From Salegentibacter tibetensis (GTDB lineage Bacteria; Bacteroidota; Bacteroidia; Flavobacteriales; Flavobacteriaceae), in the NCBI RefSeq assembly GCF_020164485.1, contig NZ_JAIQZA010000001.1:62001-126000 (forward strand): a stretch of DNA of 64,000 bases, in the 5' to 3' direction. Position 1 is the first letter of the stretch, and every line of letters starts with the position of its first letter. Shown here piece after piece: positions 42,771 to 51,597 of this stretch. Under the pieces are notes generated by a model that was given only the letters and a program-made list of their open reading frames with translations, ran no database searches and had not been told where the DNA came from. Both the position numbers and the translations under genes were made by a program.

Positions 42771-43640
42771 TTGAAAATCAAAGAAACGCATATTGTTCCG
42801 GCTGTTGCCGAGAAAATCAGGCTGCAGGAATATGCGGTTTCTATTTTCACTTCACTTCCCACCAAAAGTTCACTTAAAAAAGCTTTAAAAAAAGGTCTTA
42901 TCCTTTTAGACGGGCAAGCCGCAAAAACTTCTGACTGGATTAAAGAAGGTCAAAAACTGGAATTACTCGAAATCGAAAATCCGGTGAAAAAAGTATATAC
43001 TTTAAAACTTGAGATAATTTTTGAAGATGATTATCTGGCGGTTATTCATAAACCGGCAGGAATTCCCACCAGCGGAAATTATTTTAAAACTATTGAGAAC
43101 GCCTTACCTTTTAATTTTAAAAAAACTAAAGTCAAAGATGCCTTGCCTGCTCCCCTGCCCGTTCACCGATTAGACAACCCAACATCAGGCTTATTGCTTA
43201 TTGCGAAAAGCAAATCGGTTCAGGTGGATTTGAACAGGCTTTTTGAAGAAAAAAATATTCAAAAAAGTTATCACGCGTTGGTTTTTGGACTACTTCCGGG
43301 TTCAATTATTCTAAAAGATCCTGTTGAGGAAAAAGAAGCTGAAACCAAAATTGAAGTTTTAGAGCATTTTCAGATTAAAAGTGAAAATTTTAGCCTGGTA
43401 AAAGCATTTCCCAGAACAGGAAGAACGCATCAGATAAGAATTCATTTAGCCACAAACGACAATCCCATTGTGGGCGACAATATTTACGGTAAAACTTCAG
43501 AAATAATCAAAAAAGGAGGTTTGTTTTTAGCGGCAACGGGCCTTGAATTTCAACACCCTGTAACTAAGGAAAATATGAGGTTTGAGCTTCCACTTCCGAA
43601 GAAATTCAGGGAAATTAAGAGTTTAGCTAAGAATACTTAA
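42771..43640 (+). CDS. RluA-family pseudouridine synthase
   Basis: Converts specific uridines in rRNA or tRNA to pseudouridine. The 289-residue protein has an N-terminal S4-like RNA-binding segment (KKALKKGLILLDGQAAKTSDW) and the catalytic motif HRLDNPTSG with Asp at residue 135; the RTGRTHQIRIHLA block near 220 completes the fold. The only usable start is TTG at 42771 (the next in-frame Met is near the C-terminus). Exact target site cannot be named. Confidence 0.88.
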   Translation: MKIKETHIVPAVAEKIRLQEYAVSIFTSLPTKSSLKKALKKGLILLDGQAAKTSDWIKEGQKLELLEIENPVKKVYTLKLEIIFEDDYLAVIHKPAGIPTSGNYFKTIENALPFNFKKTKVKDALPAPLPVHRLDNPTSGLLLIAKSKSVQVDLNRLFEEKNIQKSYHALVFGLLPGSIILKDPVEEKEAETKIEVLEHFQIKSENFSLVKAFPRTGRTHQIRIHLATNDNPIVGDNIYGKTSEIIKKGGLFLAATGLEFQHPVTKENMRFELPLPKKFREIKSLAKNT

Positions 43641-43695
43641 CAAAATTTTACCACAATCATTTACTATGCCAAAGGCTGTGTCGCTTTGTTTTGCT

Positions 43696-43703
43696 TATTT
43701 TTG
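43696..43703 (+). promoter_or_regulatory. promoter -7 element of rpoN
   Basis: TATTTTTG fits TAnnTTTG. A transcript from here would have a leader of about 165 nt, the longest in the window, containing three small palindromes. Confidence 0.45.
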
Positions 43704-43748
43704 TAATGAACAACAATTGTTTTGACTTAGCGTTGAAATAATTTACAT

Positions 43749-43858
43749 CTCACTTAGTGAGTGAGCAACTACATCGGGTTAAACCCCAATGGGCAATTTT
43801 TGAAAATATATCTAGATTGCGAGGCAAGCCTCGAAGTATTTAAATCTCGATTATCGAG
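43749..43858. repeat. three small palindromes in the rpoN leader
   Basis: CTCACTTAGTGAG (43749-43761), CGAGGCAAGCCTCG (43820-43833) and CTCGATTATCGAG (43846-43858) are each perfectly self-complementary. They lie between the promoter box and the rpoN start and would form separate hairpins in the mRNA leader, or represent dispersed repeats. Confidence 0.6.
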
Positions 43859-43875
43859 TAAAGCAAAATAAATTT

Positions 43876-45342
43876 ATGCTTAAACAGCAATTAAATCTCA
43901 AATTATCCCAAAAGCTTTCCCCTCAGCAGATTCAGCTGATGAAGCTTATACAACTTCCTACGCAGGCTTTTGAGCAGCGTATAAAACAGGAGTTGGAGGA
44001 AAATCCTGCCCTGGAAGATGGCAAGCAGGAAAACAAGGATGAGTATGAGGAATATGAAGACGATTATAATGATAAAGATCGGGAAGACGAAGGAACCGAA
44101 TCTATAGAAACTGAAATTGATGTTGATGAATATTTGAGTGATGACGAGGTACCAAATTACAGGCTTCAGGCGAATAATTACAGCCCCGATGATGATGAGA
44201 AAAGCGTGCCCTACGCATCGGGAACATCGTTTACCCAATATTTAACCACGCAGTTAAGCACCCTTAGGTTTGATGAAACCGAAGAGCAGATCGCAGCCTT
44301 TTTAGTGGGTAGTGTAGATGAAAGTGGTTATTTAAGAAGGGAATTACAGGACGTTGTAGACGACCTGGCCTTTACCCAGAATATTTATACCGATGAAAAG
44401 GCGGTGGAGAAAGTACTTAAAAAGGTTCAGGAACTGGATCCGGCAGGCGTAGGCGCAAGATCGCTTCAGGAATGCCTTCTTATACAATTAAGGCGCAGAG
44501 AGCCCACAAAAGCCGTTGAATTAGCTGAGGATATTTTAGATCGCTCTTTTGATCAATTCAGCAAAAAACATTACACGAAAATACTTTCAAGACACGATAT
44601 TTCTGAAGACGAACTTCGGGAAGCCATAGATGTAATTGAGCATTTAAACCCTAAACCGGGTGGTTCTTATTCCGGAAATACCAGGATGGTAGAACACGTG
44701 ATCCCAGATTTCACCATAAAAATCGTAGATGGGGACTTAGAATTAAGCCTTAATGGGAGAAACGCGCCGCAAATGCACGTTTCCCGTGATTATAGCGATA
44801 TGCTGAAAGGCTACAAGGAATCTAAAGAAAAAACAAAAGCCCAGAAGGATGCGGTGATGTTTATAAAACAGAAGTTAGATGCAGCAAAATGGTTTATTGA
44901 AGCCATACAGCAAAGGCAGCAAACCTTAATGGTAACTATGAGTTCTATTATGAACTACCAGAAGGAATATTTCCTTACCGGAGATGAGCGCAACCTGAGA
45001 CCTATGATCTTAAAGGATATTGCTGATGAAATCGAAATGGATGTTTCTACAGTTTCCAGGGTTGCTAATAGTAAATATGTTGACACCCCTTACGGCACAA
45101 AACTCATAAAAGAATTCTTCTCTGAATCGATGAAAAACGATCAGGGCGAAGATGTTTCCACGCGTGAAATCAAGAAGATTCTGGAAATGTCTATAGAGGA
45201 GGAAGACAAACGGAAACCGCTTACCGATGAAAGGCTTGCAAAGGTTCTTAAAGATAAAGGCTATCCTATTGCCCGCAGAACGGTGGCCAAATATAGAGAA
45301 CAGCTGGATATATCAGTTGCAAGGCTCCGAAAAGAGATTTAA
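43876..45342 (+). CDS. rpoN: RNA polymerase sigma-54 factor
   Basis: Alternative sigma factor that needs AAA+ activators. The 488-residue protein has the Gln/Leu-rich region I (KLSQKLSPQQIQLMKLIQL, about 9-27), an acidic region II (about 55-100), the core-binding region, a helix-turn-helix (DIADEIEMDVSTVSRVANSKYV, in part) and the RpoN box ARRTVAKYRE at 466-475. No activator gene is nearby. The next gene starts inside its stop codon overlap. Confidence 0.96.
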   Translation: MLKQQLNLKLSQKLSPQQIQLMKLIQLPTQAFEQRIKQELEENPALEDGKQENKDEYEEYEDDYNDKDREDEGTESIETEIDVDEYLSDDEVPNYRLQANNYSPDDDEKSVPYASGTSFTQYLTTQLSTLRFDETEEQIAAFLVGSVDESGYLRRELQDVVDDLAFTQNIYTDEKAVEKVLKKVQELDPAGVGARSLQECLLIQLRRREPTKAVELAEDILDRSFDQFSKKHYTKILSRHDISEDELREAIDVIEHLNPKPGGSYSGNTRMVEHVIPDFTIKIVDGDLELSLNGRNAPQMHVSRDYSDMLKGYKESKEKTKAQKDAVMFIKQKLDAAKWFIEAIQQRQQTLMVTMSSIMNYQKEYFLTGDERNLRPMILKDIADEIEMDVSTVSRVANSKYVDTPYGTKLIKEFFSESMKNDQGEDVSTREIKKILEMSIEEEDKRKPLTDERLAKVLKDKGYPIARRTVAKYREQLDISVARLRKEI

Positions 45343-45947
45343 TGAGGTTCCTTTTAAAAAGTGCTTCTTTTATTTTTCACCCCCTGTGGATTCCGCTGGC
45401 GGGGAGTTTTTTGTATTTCGTTTTCACTCCCAGATTTTTTCCTGATGGGGTAGTACAAGCTAAATTACTGGCTATCGCAATACTTACTATATTTATTCCT
45501 GTAGTTTTTTATTTTTTGCTTAAAAATCTCGGAAAAGCACAATCTATATTTTTAAAAGATGTTAAGGAGCGTAAATGGCCCCTGCTTTTTTACGCTATTT
45601 TAATTACCATGGTGTTAAATCAAATTCTTAACGCCTATAACTACGCCGCACTTTATTACTATTTTGCAGGAATTCTCTTCGCCACTCTTTTAGCCTTTAC
45701 GTTGGTGATGTTTAGATTGAAAGCAAGTTTGCACATGATGGGTATGGGCAGTCTTTTAATCTTTCTAATTGGTATAAGCCTGAATTTCAAAATTGATTTG
45801 ACCTACACTATTAGCTTTTTAATACTTGCTCTTGGTTTAACCGCCTCTTCCAGGATTTATTACAAGGCACATAGCTTTAACGAACTTTTATTAGGGTTTG
45901 CGTGTGGCGTGATACCTCAGGCTTTGGTTCTATATTACTGGCTATAG
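45342..45947 (+). CDS. PAP2-like membrane protein
   Basis: A 201-residue integral membrane protein with about six hydrophobic helices. Near the C-terminus SRIYYKAHSFNE reproduces the third motif of PAP2 phosphatases (SR-x5-H-x3-D, here E at the last place), but the first two catalytic motifs (KxxxxxxRP and PSGH) are not evident; MFRLKASLHMMG may be their remnant. It may therefore bind lipid phosphate without the usual activity. Its start overlaps the rpoN stop by one base, so expression is coupled to sigma-54. Confidence 0.7.
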   Translation: MRFLLKSASFIFHPLWIPLAGSFLYFVFTPRFFPDGVVQAKLLAIAILTIFIPVVFYFLLKNLGKAQSIFLKDVKERKWPLLFYAILITMVLNQILNAYNYAALYYYFAGILFATLLAFTLVMFRLKASLHMMGMGSLLIFLIGISLNFKIDLTYTISFLILALGLTASSRIYYKAHSFNELLLGFACGVIPQALVLYYWL

Positions 45948-46667
45948 AACATAAAACATTAACCCCACTCTAAATACTGAAATATCTATGGTTTCAGCAT
46001 TTAATTGAGCATCGGGAAACAGGGAATTAAGGCTGTAATAAAGGTGGAAATTAAAAGTATTATAACCAAAAGTAAAGGTTGCTCCCATTCGGAAACGATC
46101 TAATTCAGGAACATCAGTTTGAACCACCTGATTATCGGGTTGCACAAAGTTAGTTTTGAAGTGATAAATATAACCCAATTTAAGTCCGGTATAAACCCTC
46201 CAGAATTTATACGTTTCGGCTGTAGAAGTACGCCAACGGAATTCCAGCGGCGCTTCTATAAGGTGTGTAGAAAAGCGGTTTGTGCTATAATCAATATCAC
46301 GCGTAAGGTTCCTAAAGATGCTTTCTCCATTTTGATCTTCTCCTATAAACAGGTTGTGACTATAACTATTAAAGGACCAGCCCAAACCAGCAGCAATAGC
46401 AATATTTCTACGCTTATTGAGCGGAAAATCCCTGGTAAAACCGGCGTGAACACCGCCTGAAAATCCAGATTGGGAAATAGTTTCAGGCTTATTGCTTATA
46501 AGATTAAAAGTTAAGCCAACATAAAATTGATCTTCCCGGTATAAACTATCTATTACCGAAGGAACAGTATCGGGAATTTTTTCTAACCTGTTCTCAAATT
46601 CAGTCTGGGCCGAAAGTGGAGCGCTAAGAAAAATAAAAAAGAAGAAGGCCTTGAATATTTTATTCAT
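45942..46667 (-). CDS. PorT-family outer-membrane beta-barrel protein
   Basis: A 241-residue exported protein with signal peptide (ends SAPLSAQ, about residue 21) and an eight-stranded-type barrel with alternating hydrophobic strands (YVGLTFNLI, FSGGVHAGFT, IAIAAGLGWSF) and a C-terminal RVGLMFYVL. It resembles PorT/SprT proteins tied to type IX secretion, but without ubiE beside it I cannot say it is PorT itself. Its stop overlaps the convergent PAP2-like gene by 6 bases. The ExbD/ExbB operon lies directly upstream, separated by a terminator. Confidence 0.75.
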   Translation of the reverse strand: MNKIFKAFFFFIFLSAPLSAQTEFENRLEKIPDTVPSVIDSLYREDQFYVGLTFNLISNKPETISQSGFSGGVHAGFTRDFPLNKRRNIAIAAGLGWSFNSYSHNLFIGEDQNGESIFRNLTRDIDYSTNRFSTHLIEAPLEFRWRTSTAETYKFWRVYTGLKLGYIYHFKTNFVQPDNQVVQTDVPELDRFRMGATFTFGYNTFNFHLYYSLNSLFPDAQLNAETIDISVFRVGLMFYVL

Positions 46668-46698
46668 TTTAAACCACAGGTATTTTGGGTTTAAAGAT

Positions 46699-46742
46699 AA
46701 AAAAACATCCTGCCAAATATTTAAATTTGAACAGGATGTTTA
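46699..46742 (-). terminator. terminator of the exbB-exbD operon
   Basis: Read leftward, AACATCCTG pairs with CAGGATGTT and a run of T follows. It separates the exb operon from the PorT-like gene, whose variant -7 box (TATCTTTA leftward, 46692-46699) is beside it. Confidence 0.7.
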
Positions 46743-46772
46743 TACAGTTTTGAAAAAATGACCTTTAGGTAT

Positions 46773-47255
46773 TTATTGCATATTTTGTAATGCTTCCCCT
46801 TGTTTGGTCGTATAGTTAATTTTAAGCGCTTCAGCCTTTCTCAATTCTTGTTTGATGTCTGAAACTAATCCCATATTTGTTTCTTCATCTACCTTAAGGG
46901 CAGTTGTAAGATACGGAATCAACTCTTCACGCTTGGTTTCTCTTTCTGCAAAGATAAACTGTTGTACTTCACCAACATTAGCAAACTTATCATTTAACTG
47001 AATCCTGGCTTCTGAACCAAATCTTTGTTGATATCTAGGGCTGGGTTTACCGGCATAAATATACATTACAAGATCTTTCTTGTCCAGCTTTTCAACCTGG
47101 TCGGCAAAAGGTAATTTATTTTGTACCATCAACGTATTCTGGCGCATAACAGTAACAACCATAAAGAAGAACAGCAACATAAATACAATATCTGGTAAAG
47201 ACGCTGTACTAATGGCTGGTTGCCCTTCACTTGATTTCTTTTTGAATTTAGACAT
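46773..47255 (-). CDS. ExbD/TolR-type biopolymer transport protein
   Basis: A 160-residue inner-membrane protein: short cytoplasmic N-terminus, one transmembrane helix (about 18-40, LPDIVFMLLFFFMVVTVMRQ) with the proton-path Asp (D21), and a periplasmic domain. ExbD energises TonB receptors with ExbB. It is the second of two ExbD genes in the operon and differs from the first in length and sequence, so the two likely form hetero-assemblies or separate machines. Confidence 0.88.
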   Translation of the reverse strand: MSKFKKKSSEGQPAISTASLPDIVFMLLFFFMVVTVMRQNTLMVQNKLPFADQVEKLDKKDLVMYIYAGKPSPRYQQRFGSEARIQLNDKFANVGEVQQFIFAERETKREELIPYLTTALKVDEETNMGLVSDIKQELRKAEALKINYTTKQGEALQNMQ

Positions 47256-47291
47256 AATTGAGTCTTAAATTTAAGTTTTACATTAAGATTA

Positions 47292-47903
47292 TTAACCCGT
47301 TGGTTCGGCTTCAGAAAGTTTCTGAGGAATCATGTCTTTTATCAATTCAATTCTTTCCTTCAGTGTTTCTTTAGCACCTTCGCTAGTACGGGAATCATTA
47401 TATCTGGCTTCCATCTCTGTATAGCTAGTACCGAATAATCGCTGGGCCTCCCTATCTCTAAGTTGGTTATAAGCCGCTACGAGTTCGTTTTGTACAGCAA
47501 TGTACGTCCCATACTCGGTTCCCCTATTATTTACCAAAGAGATAATAGCTTTCGTTGGATTAACAGAAGAACTCGGGTCTGCAGGTCCCTGGCAGAAATC
47601 ACAAGCTTCATCGCCTGTTCCTCCACCATTGTCAAGAAATTCTACAGCTGCCTGCCTTAATTCCTCAATCTCCATCTCTTCTTCATTTACAAGTAACTGG
47701 TTGTTTGCATTAACCAATACCTGGAAGATATTTCGTTCTTTAATCACCGGTGGATCTTGCTCCTCATCCTGCCATGGGGGTAGTTTCCTACTTATCCCGC
47801 TATCTGTCTCAATGGTAGTTGTTACCAAAAAGAAGATTAGTAGCAAGAAAGCAATATCGGCCATCGAACCGGCATTAACTTCTGGTGCTGATCTTCTTGC
47901 CAT
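47292..47903 (-). CDS. ExbD-type biopolymer transport protein with CxxC insert
   Basis: A 203-residue ExbD/TolR family protein. The transmembrane helix is about 15-33 (MADIAFLLLIFFLVTTTIE) with Asp at about 16. The periplasmic part carries an insertion near residues 95-110 including CDFC (EACDFCQGP), not present in E. coli ExbD. Bacteroidetes ExbD proteins of this operon commonly have this longer form, as I recall. Its place is between the 145-residue membrane protein and the shorter ExbD. Confidence 0.87.
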   Translation of the reverse strand: MARRSAPEVNAGSMADIAFLLLIFFLVTTTIETDSGISRKLPPWQDEEQDPPVIKERNIFQVLVNANNQLLVNEEEMEIEELRQAAVEFLDNGGGTGDEACDFCQGPADPSSSVNPTKAIISLVNNRGTEYGTYIAVQNELVAAYNQLRDREAQRLFGTSYTEMEARYNDSRTSEGAKETLKERIELIKDMIPQKLSEAEPTG

Positions 47904-47907
47904 TTTG

Positions 47908-48345
47908 TTATCTTATTAGTTTTTTAACTCCTGAAATAAACATTGCTAAAATCGCAATTCCTGCAAGAATGTAAAAAGTTACTAAACCTGCACTTATCCA
48001 ATGGGCTGAACTTGCCGAAAGTATGTCTCCATCTTTTAGAGTCATTTCGCTTCCATCAGTTACAAGATAAGCAATTACAATAACTGCTACAAATGCTCCC
48101 ACAGCAATAAGGGTGTTCTTTATATTTCCTTTGAAAAGGCCTTTTATCACGAAGATAAAAACCAATGCAATAACAATCAACAACACTAAATATGCAACAT
48201 ACATAAATGGATTGAGGAGACTGGATTGCAAATCGGCCGAAGCCTCTATAGCATCACCGTCTTCGGCTAGTATCCTACCAAGAAGGATAAGACCTATAAC
48301 GCCTATAACGATTGATACATATTTTAATATTTTATGTAAAGTCAT
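47908..48345 (-). CDS. small four-helix membrane protein of the exb operon
   Basis: A 145-residue integral membrane protein with four hydrophobic helices (about 8-23, 45-65, 77-95, 117-139). No known family motif is visible. It is encoded between ExbB and the first ExbD with gaps of 14 and 4 bases, so it is made together with the motor proteins. It may be an accessory part of the ExbB-ExbD complex; that is inference from gene order only. Confidence 0.7.
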   Translation of the reverse strand: MTLHKILKYVSIVIGVIGLILLGRILAEDGDAIEASADLQSSLLNPFMYVAYLVLLIVIALVFIFVIKGLFKGNIKNTLIAVGAFVAVIVIAYLVTDGSEMTLKDGDILSASSAHWISAGLVTFYILAGIAILAMFISGVKKLIR

Positions 48346-48359
48346 AATTTAATCTGGTC

Positions 48360-49154
48360 TTAGATTCTTTTTTTGTTTTTGTAAGCTACCAACATATCGA
48401 TAAGGGTAATAGAAGCATCTTCCATATCGTTTACAATACTATCTATCTTAGCGATGATATAATTATAAAATATTTGAAGAATAATAGCCACGATCAAACC
48501 AAATACGGTTGTAAGTAATGCCACTTTAATACCTCCGGCAACAAGAGATGGTTGCATATCACCAGCAGCTTCAATTCTATCGAAGGCGGTAATCATACCA
48601 ATTACAGTACCCATGAAACCAAGCATAGGAGCAATTGCGATAAATAAAGACAACCAGGAAACGTTTTTCTCCAATTGACCCATTTGTACACCACCGTAAG
48701 CTACAACAGCTTTTTCTGCAGCGTCAATACTTTCGTCTGCACGATCCAGACCCTGGTAGTAGATAGAAGCAACAGGTCCTTTTGTATTTCTACAAACCTC
48801 CTTAGCTTCTTCAACACCACCACTATTTAAAGCATCTTCGACGTCTTTAGCCAGTTTTCTGGTATTAGTAGTAGAAAGGTTTAAAAAGATAATTCTCTCT
48901 ATGGCAACAGCCAAACCAAGAATTAAACATAGAAGAACAATCCCCATAAATGCAGGGCCACCTTCTATAAATCGTTTTTTAAGTTCCTGATGAAAACCAA
49001 GAGTTTCTTCCTCTGCGGCAGCTGAAGCCTCTTCATCTTGTACAAAATTCACAATTGTACCAGGCAATGTGTTTACATTATTGGCCGCATTTAGGTTTCC
49101 GGCTCCAAGCACCATCACCGCGGCGATTACCAAAATAGAAAATAATCTTTTCAT
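48360..49154 (-). CDS. MotA/TolQ/ExbB proton channel family protein
   Basis: A 264-residue ExbB-type protein. An N-terminal signal-like helix (MKRLFSILVIAAVMVLGAG) is followed by a short periplasmic stretch, then three transmembrane helices (about 70-92, 172-192, 210-232) and the family signature PMLGFMGTVIGMITAF near 176-191. It forms the pentameric channel that converts proton flow into TonB work. First gene of exbB, membrane protein, exbD, exbD. Confidence 0.92.
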   Translation of the reverse strand: MKRLFSILVIAAVMVLGAGNLNAANNVNTLPGTIVNFVQDEEASAAAEEETLGFHQELKKRFIEGGPAFMGIVLLCLILGLAVAIERIIFLNLSTTNTRKLAKDVEDALNSGGVEEAKEVCRNTKGPVASIYYQGLDRADESIDAAEKAVVAYGGVQMGQLEKNVSWLSLFIAIAPMLGFMGTVIGMITAFDRIEAAGDMQPSLVAGGIKVALLTTVFGLIVAIILQIFYNYIIAKIDSIVNDMEDASITLIDMLVAYKNKKRI

Positions 49155-49232
49155 TACTGTTTGTCTTATTTTAATTAGTTAAAGGGTTAAAGATATAAAA
49201 ATAAATTTTTAATAAAAATATAATAATTATTG

Positions 49233-49320
49233 CAGAGAGGAAGGGATTCGAACCCTCGATACGCTTTTGGCGTATACACACTTTCCAGGCGTGCGCCTTC
49301 GACCACTCGGCCACCTCTCT
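49233..49320 (-). tRNA. tRNA-Ser (anticodon GGA)
   Basis: Read leftward the sequence folds as a class II tRNA: acceptor stem AGAGAGG/CCTCTCT, D arm with GCCGAGTGGTCGAAGGC, anticodon loop CTGGAAA giving GGA, a long variable arm ATACGC/GCGTAT, and T arm GAGGGTTCGAATCCC. The discriminator is G, as in tRNA-Ser; CCA is not encoded. It reads UCC and UCU. Confidence 0.95.
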
Positions 49321-49392
49321 TTATTAACGTTTTCTAAACGGTGCGCCAAATAACGAAAAAAAATATACTTCGTCAAGCATCTACCGTTAATT

Positions 49393-50421
49393 TTATGACA
49401 TTTCCCCCCTAAGAGAGGTTTCAAATATAGTTTTGAACACTTTAGGAGACAATTCTTTCCCTAAAAGGTACATCAATTTTCCTAGTGCAGCCTCTGTACT
49501 AATATCTTTTCCCGAAACCACCCCTATCTTTTTCAGCTGTACACTGGTTTCATATTGCCCCATTACTACACTCCCGCCAATACATTGAGTAACGTTAACT
49601 ACAAATAATCCTTCAGAGATCTTTCTTTTTAGGATATCCAGAAACCAATCGTCACTAGGAGCATTCCCGCTGCCGTAAGTTTCAAGAACCACTCCTTTTA
49701 AACCGGGTTTAGAAAGCACATATTCTACAGTACTTGCATTAATTCCCGGAAATATCTTTAAAACCAACACTTCATTATTGAATCCTGTATGTAATTTTGT
49801 CCTTTGCCTTCGGTTTGGACGCCATAAAGCATTATAATTCACTGACAGATATACGCCAGATTCAGCCAAAGGAGAATGATTCAGCGAAGCAAAAGCCTGA
49901 AAATGTTCTGCATTAATCTTTGTAGTCCTATTTGCACGGTATAATTTATATTCAAAATAAAGTCCGACTTCAGAAATCACAGGTTTACCATTTTTCTGCA
50001 AACCGGCAATTTGAATACTGGTTATAAGATTTTCTTTAGCATCGGTCCTAAGATCTCCAATAGGCAATTGAGACCCCGTAAATATTACGGGTTTGGTAAG
50101 ATTCTCGAACATAAAGCTTAAGGCAGATGCGGTATAAGACATTGTATCGCTTCCATGCAGCACAACAAAACCATCGTAGGTTTCAAAATTATCGTTTATG
50201 GTATTTGCAATCTTCACCCAGCATTCCACATTCATATTAGAGGAATCTATAGGCTCGTCAAAACTTAAAGTATCAATCTCGTGCTCCAGGATCTTGAGCT
50301 CGGGAATATTCTGTAATAATTCATCAAAATTAAAGGCTTTAAGGGCTCCTGAATCATAATCTTTGATCATACCAATGGTACCCCCGGTATAAATAAGCAG
50401 GATTCTAGCTCTTTTCTTCAT
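49393..50421 (-). CDS. type I asparaginase
   Basis: Cytoplasmic amidohydrolase of 342 residues turning asparagine into aspartate and ammonia. The first threonine motif YTGGTIGM is at residues 11-18 (T15 or T12 as nucleophile), the second block VLHGSDTMSYTASA at about 87-100. The absence of a signal peptide and the fold blocks fit AnsA. Its start overlaps the end of the upstream acyltransferase gene by 17 bases, indicating translational coupling. Confidence 0.9.
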   Translation of the reverse strand: MKKRARILLIYTGGTIGMIKDYDSGALKAFNFDELLQNIPELKILEHEIDTLSFDEPIDSSNMNVECWVKIANTINDNFETYDGFVVLHGSDTMSYTASALSFMFENLTKPVIFTGSQLPIGDLRTDAKENLITSIQIAGLQKNGKPVISEVGLYFEYKLYRANRTTKINAEHFQAFASLNHSPLAESGVYLSVNYNALWRPNRRQRTKLHTGFNNEVLVLKIFPGINASTVEYVLSKPGLKGVVLETYGSGNAPSDDWFLDILKRKISEGLFVVNVTQCIGGSVVMGQYETSVQLKKIGVVSGKDISTEAALGKLMYLLGKELSPKVFKTIFETSLRGEMS

Positions 50422-51547
50422 AAAGCGCTTCTTTATTAATTACAGGGTTTGCATACATTAATAAATAACTATTTAGCTCCAGGGCATTTTTCACATCTAC
50501 CCTTCGACTAAGGCGACGCTCAAATTGCCTTTTCTCTTTATCGGAATATTTACCGGAATAGGTTTCTGAATTCTTCAACAAATCACAAGCGATATAATTC
50601 GCCGGCCATAATTTGTAATTTTTATAGATATGCTGATCTATTTTCGTCGCAACTGCTTTTAACTGGGCGTTTATTGAATCATGTTCTTTTTCAATTTCCT
50701 CAAAAACCTCTTTACCAAGCACTTCGCCAGCATTAATATGGATACGTCCTTTATTCCCCAGAGCGCCCTGCATAATAGAATTAAAGTCTTCGTTGGCCGA
50801 TTTTACATATTCTTCCTCCATTCTTTTAGCAAGAATTTCGGGCATTTTAAGTATATCTGTAGGATCAAATTCATAGGAAATCGCTACCGGAACAATTTTG
50901 AGTTCAGTAAAATACTCGGCCAGACTTTTCTTGCCTTTAGCCATTGCAAGCATTTTTAGCACTCCTTGTTGTGTATAATCACTCCCATCCTTGGTTCTGC
51001 CCTCCCTTTGCGCCATCCAAACCGATCTTTTATCTTCCAGTAAAAGTTTTTTAATATATTCTGAAAGCACCATGGAACTCTTCAACATTTCCCTTGGGCT
51101 AATACCACGTTTTACAAGAAAATTCCTGTTTAAACGGGATAAAGCCATAAGAAAAGGTTTCTGTACCAGGTTATCCCCAATAGCTGAAGCCGTCATGATA
51201 AGCTCCTGCTCATACAAAGTACAGTTCAACAAAGAGGTATCAAGAATAATATCGCGATGATTTGAAATATAAAAATAAGCCTGGTCACCATCTAATTTAT
51301 CAAAGCCATTGTAGGTAAGCCCTTCAGTACTCTTTTCAATAACTTTTAATACTGATTTATAAATCACTTTGGTTTGGAAATCCCTAATAGAATGGCAATC
51401 GTTCAAAATAGCAGCGATTTCCTGGAAACTTTTCTCTGGAAAAGTAAATTGCAAAAGGGTTTTCACCATTGGGTGCCTCATGTACTCCTTCAAGGCAGGT
51501 TGCACCTCATTCTCGTTATAAAACCTTATGTCTTCAAATTCTTTCAC
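50405..51547 (-). CDS. 1-acylglycerol-3-phosphate acyltransferase-family protein
   Basis: A 380-residue acyltransferase of phospholipid or glycolipid synthesis. The active-site motif is NHRDIILD (H97, D99, D103), a variant of NH-x4-D, followed by the acceptor-binding segment VKRG near residue 149 and REGRTKDGSD near 185. It starts with GTG. A longer PlsC/PlsB-like N-terminus suggests glycerol-phosphate acyltransferase relatives. The gene overlaps the asparaginase gene by 17 bases. Confidence 0.82.
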   Translation of the reverse strand: MKEFEDIRFYNENEVQPALKEYMRHPMVKTLLQFTFPEKSFQEIAAILNDCHSIRDFQTKVIYKSVLKVIEKSTEGLTYNGFDKLDGDQAYFYISNHRDIILDTSLLNCTLYEQELIMTASAIGDNLVQKPFLMALSRLNRNFLVKRGISPREMLKSSMVLSEYIKKLLLEDKRSVWMAQREGRTKDGSDYTQQGVLKMLAMAKGKKSLAEYFTELKIVPVAISYEFDPTDILKMPEILAKRMEEEYVKSANEDFNSIMQGALGNKGRIHINAGEVLGKEVFEEIEKEHDSINAQLKAVATKIDQHIYKNYKLWPANYIACDLLKNSETYSGKYSDKEKRQFERRLSRRVDVKNALELNSYLLMYANPVINKEALYEEKS

Positions 51548-51597
51548 GCAAAATTGTGTTAGCTAGGCAAATGAACAAATTTTAATTCTAACCTCCT

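Noticed and set aside
47500-47919. 139-residue rightward open frame antisense to exbD
   Set aside because: It is rich in Ser and Lys runs produced by reading the antisense of a real ExbD gene; no promoter or domain.
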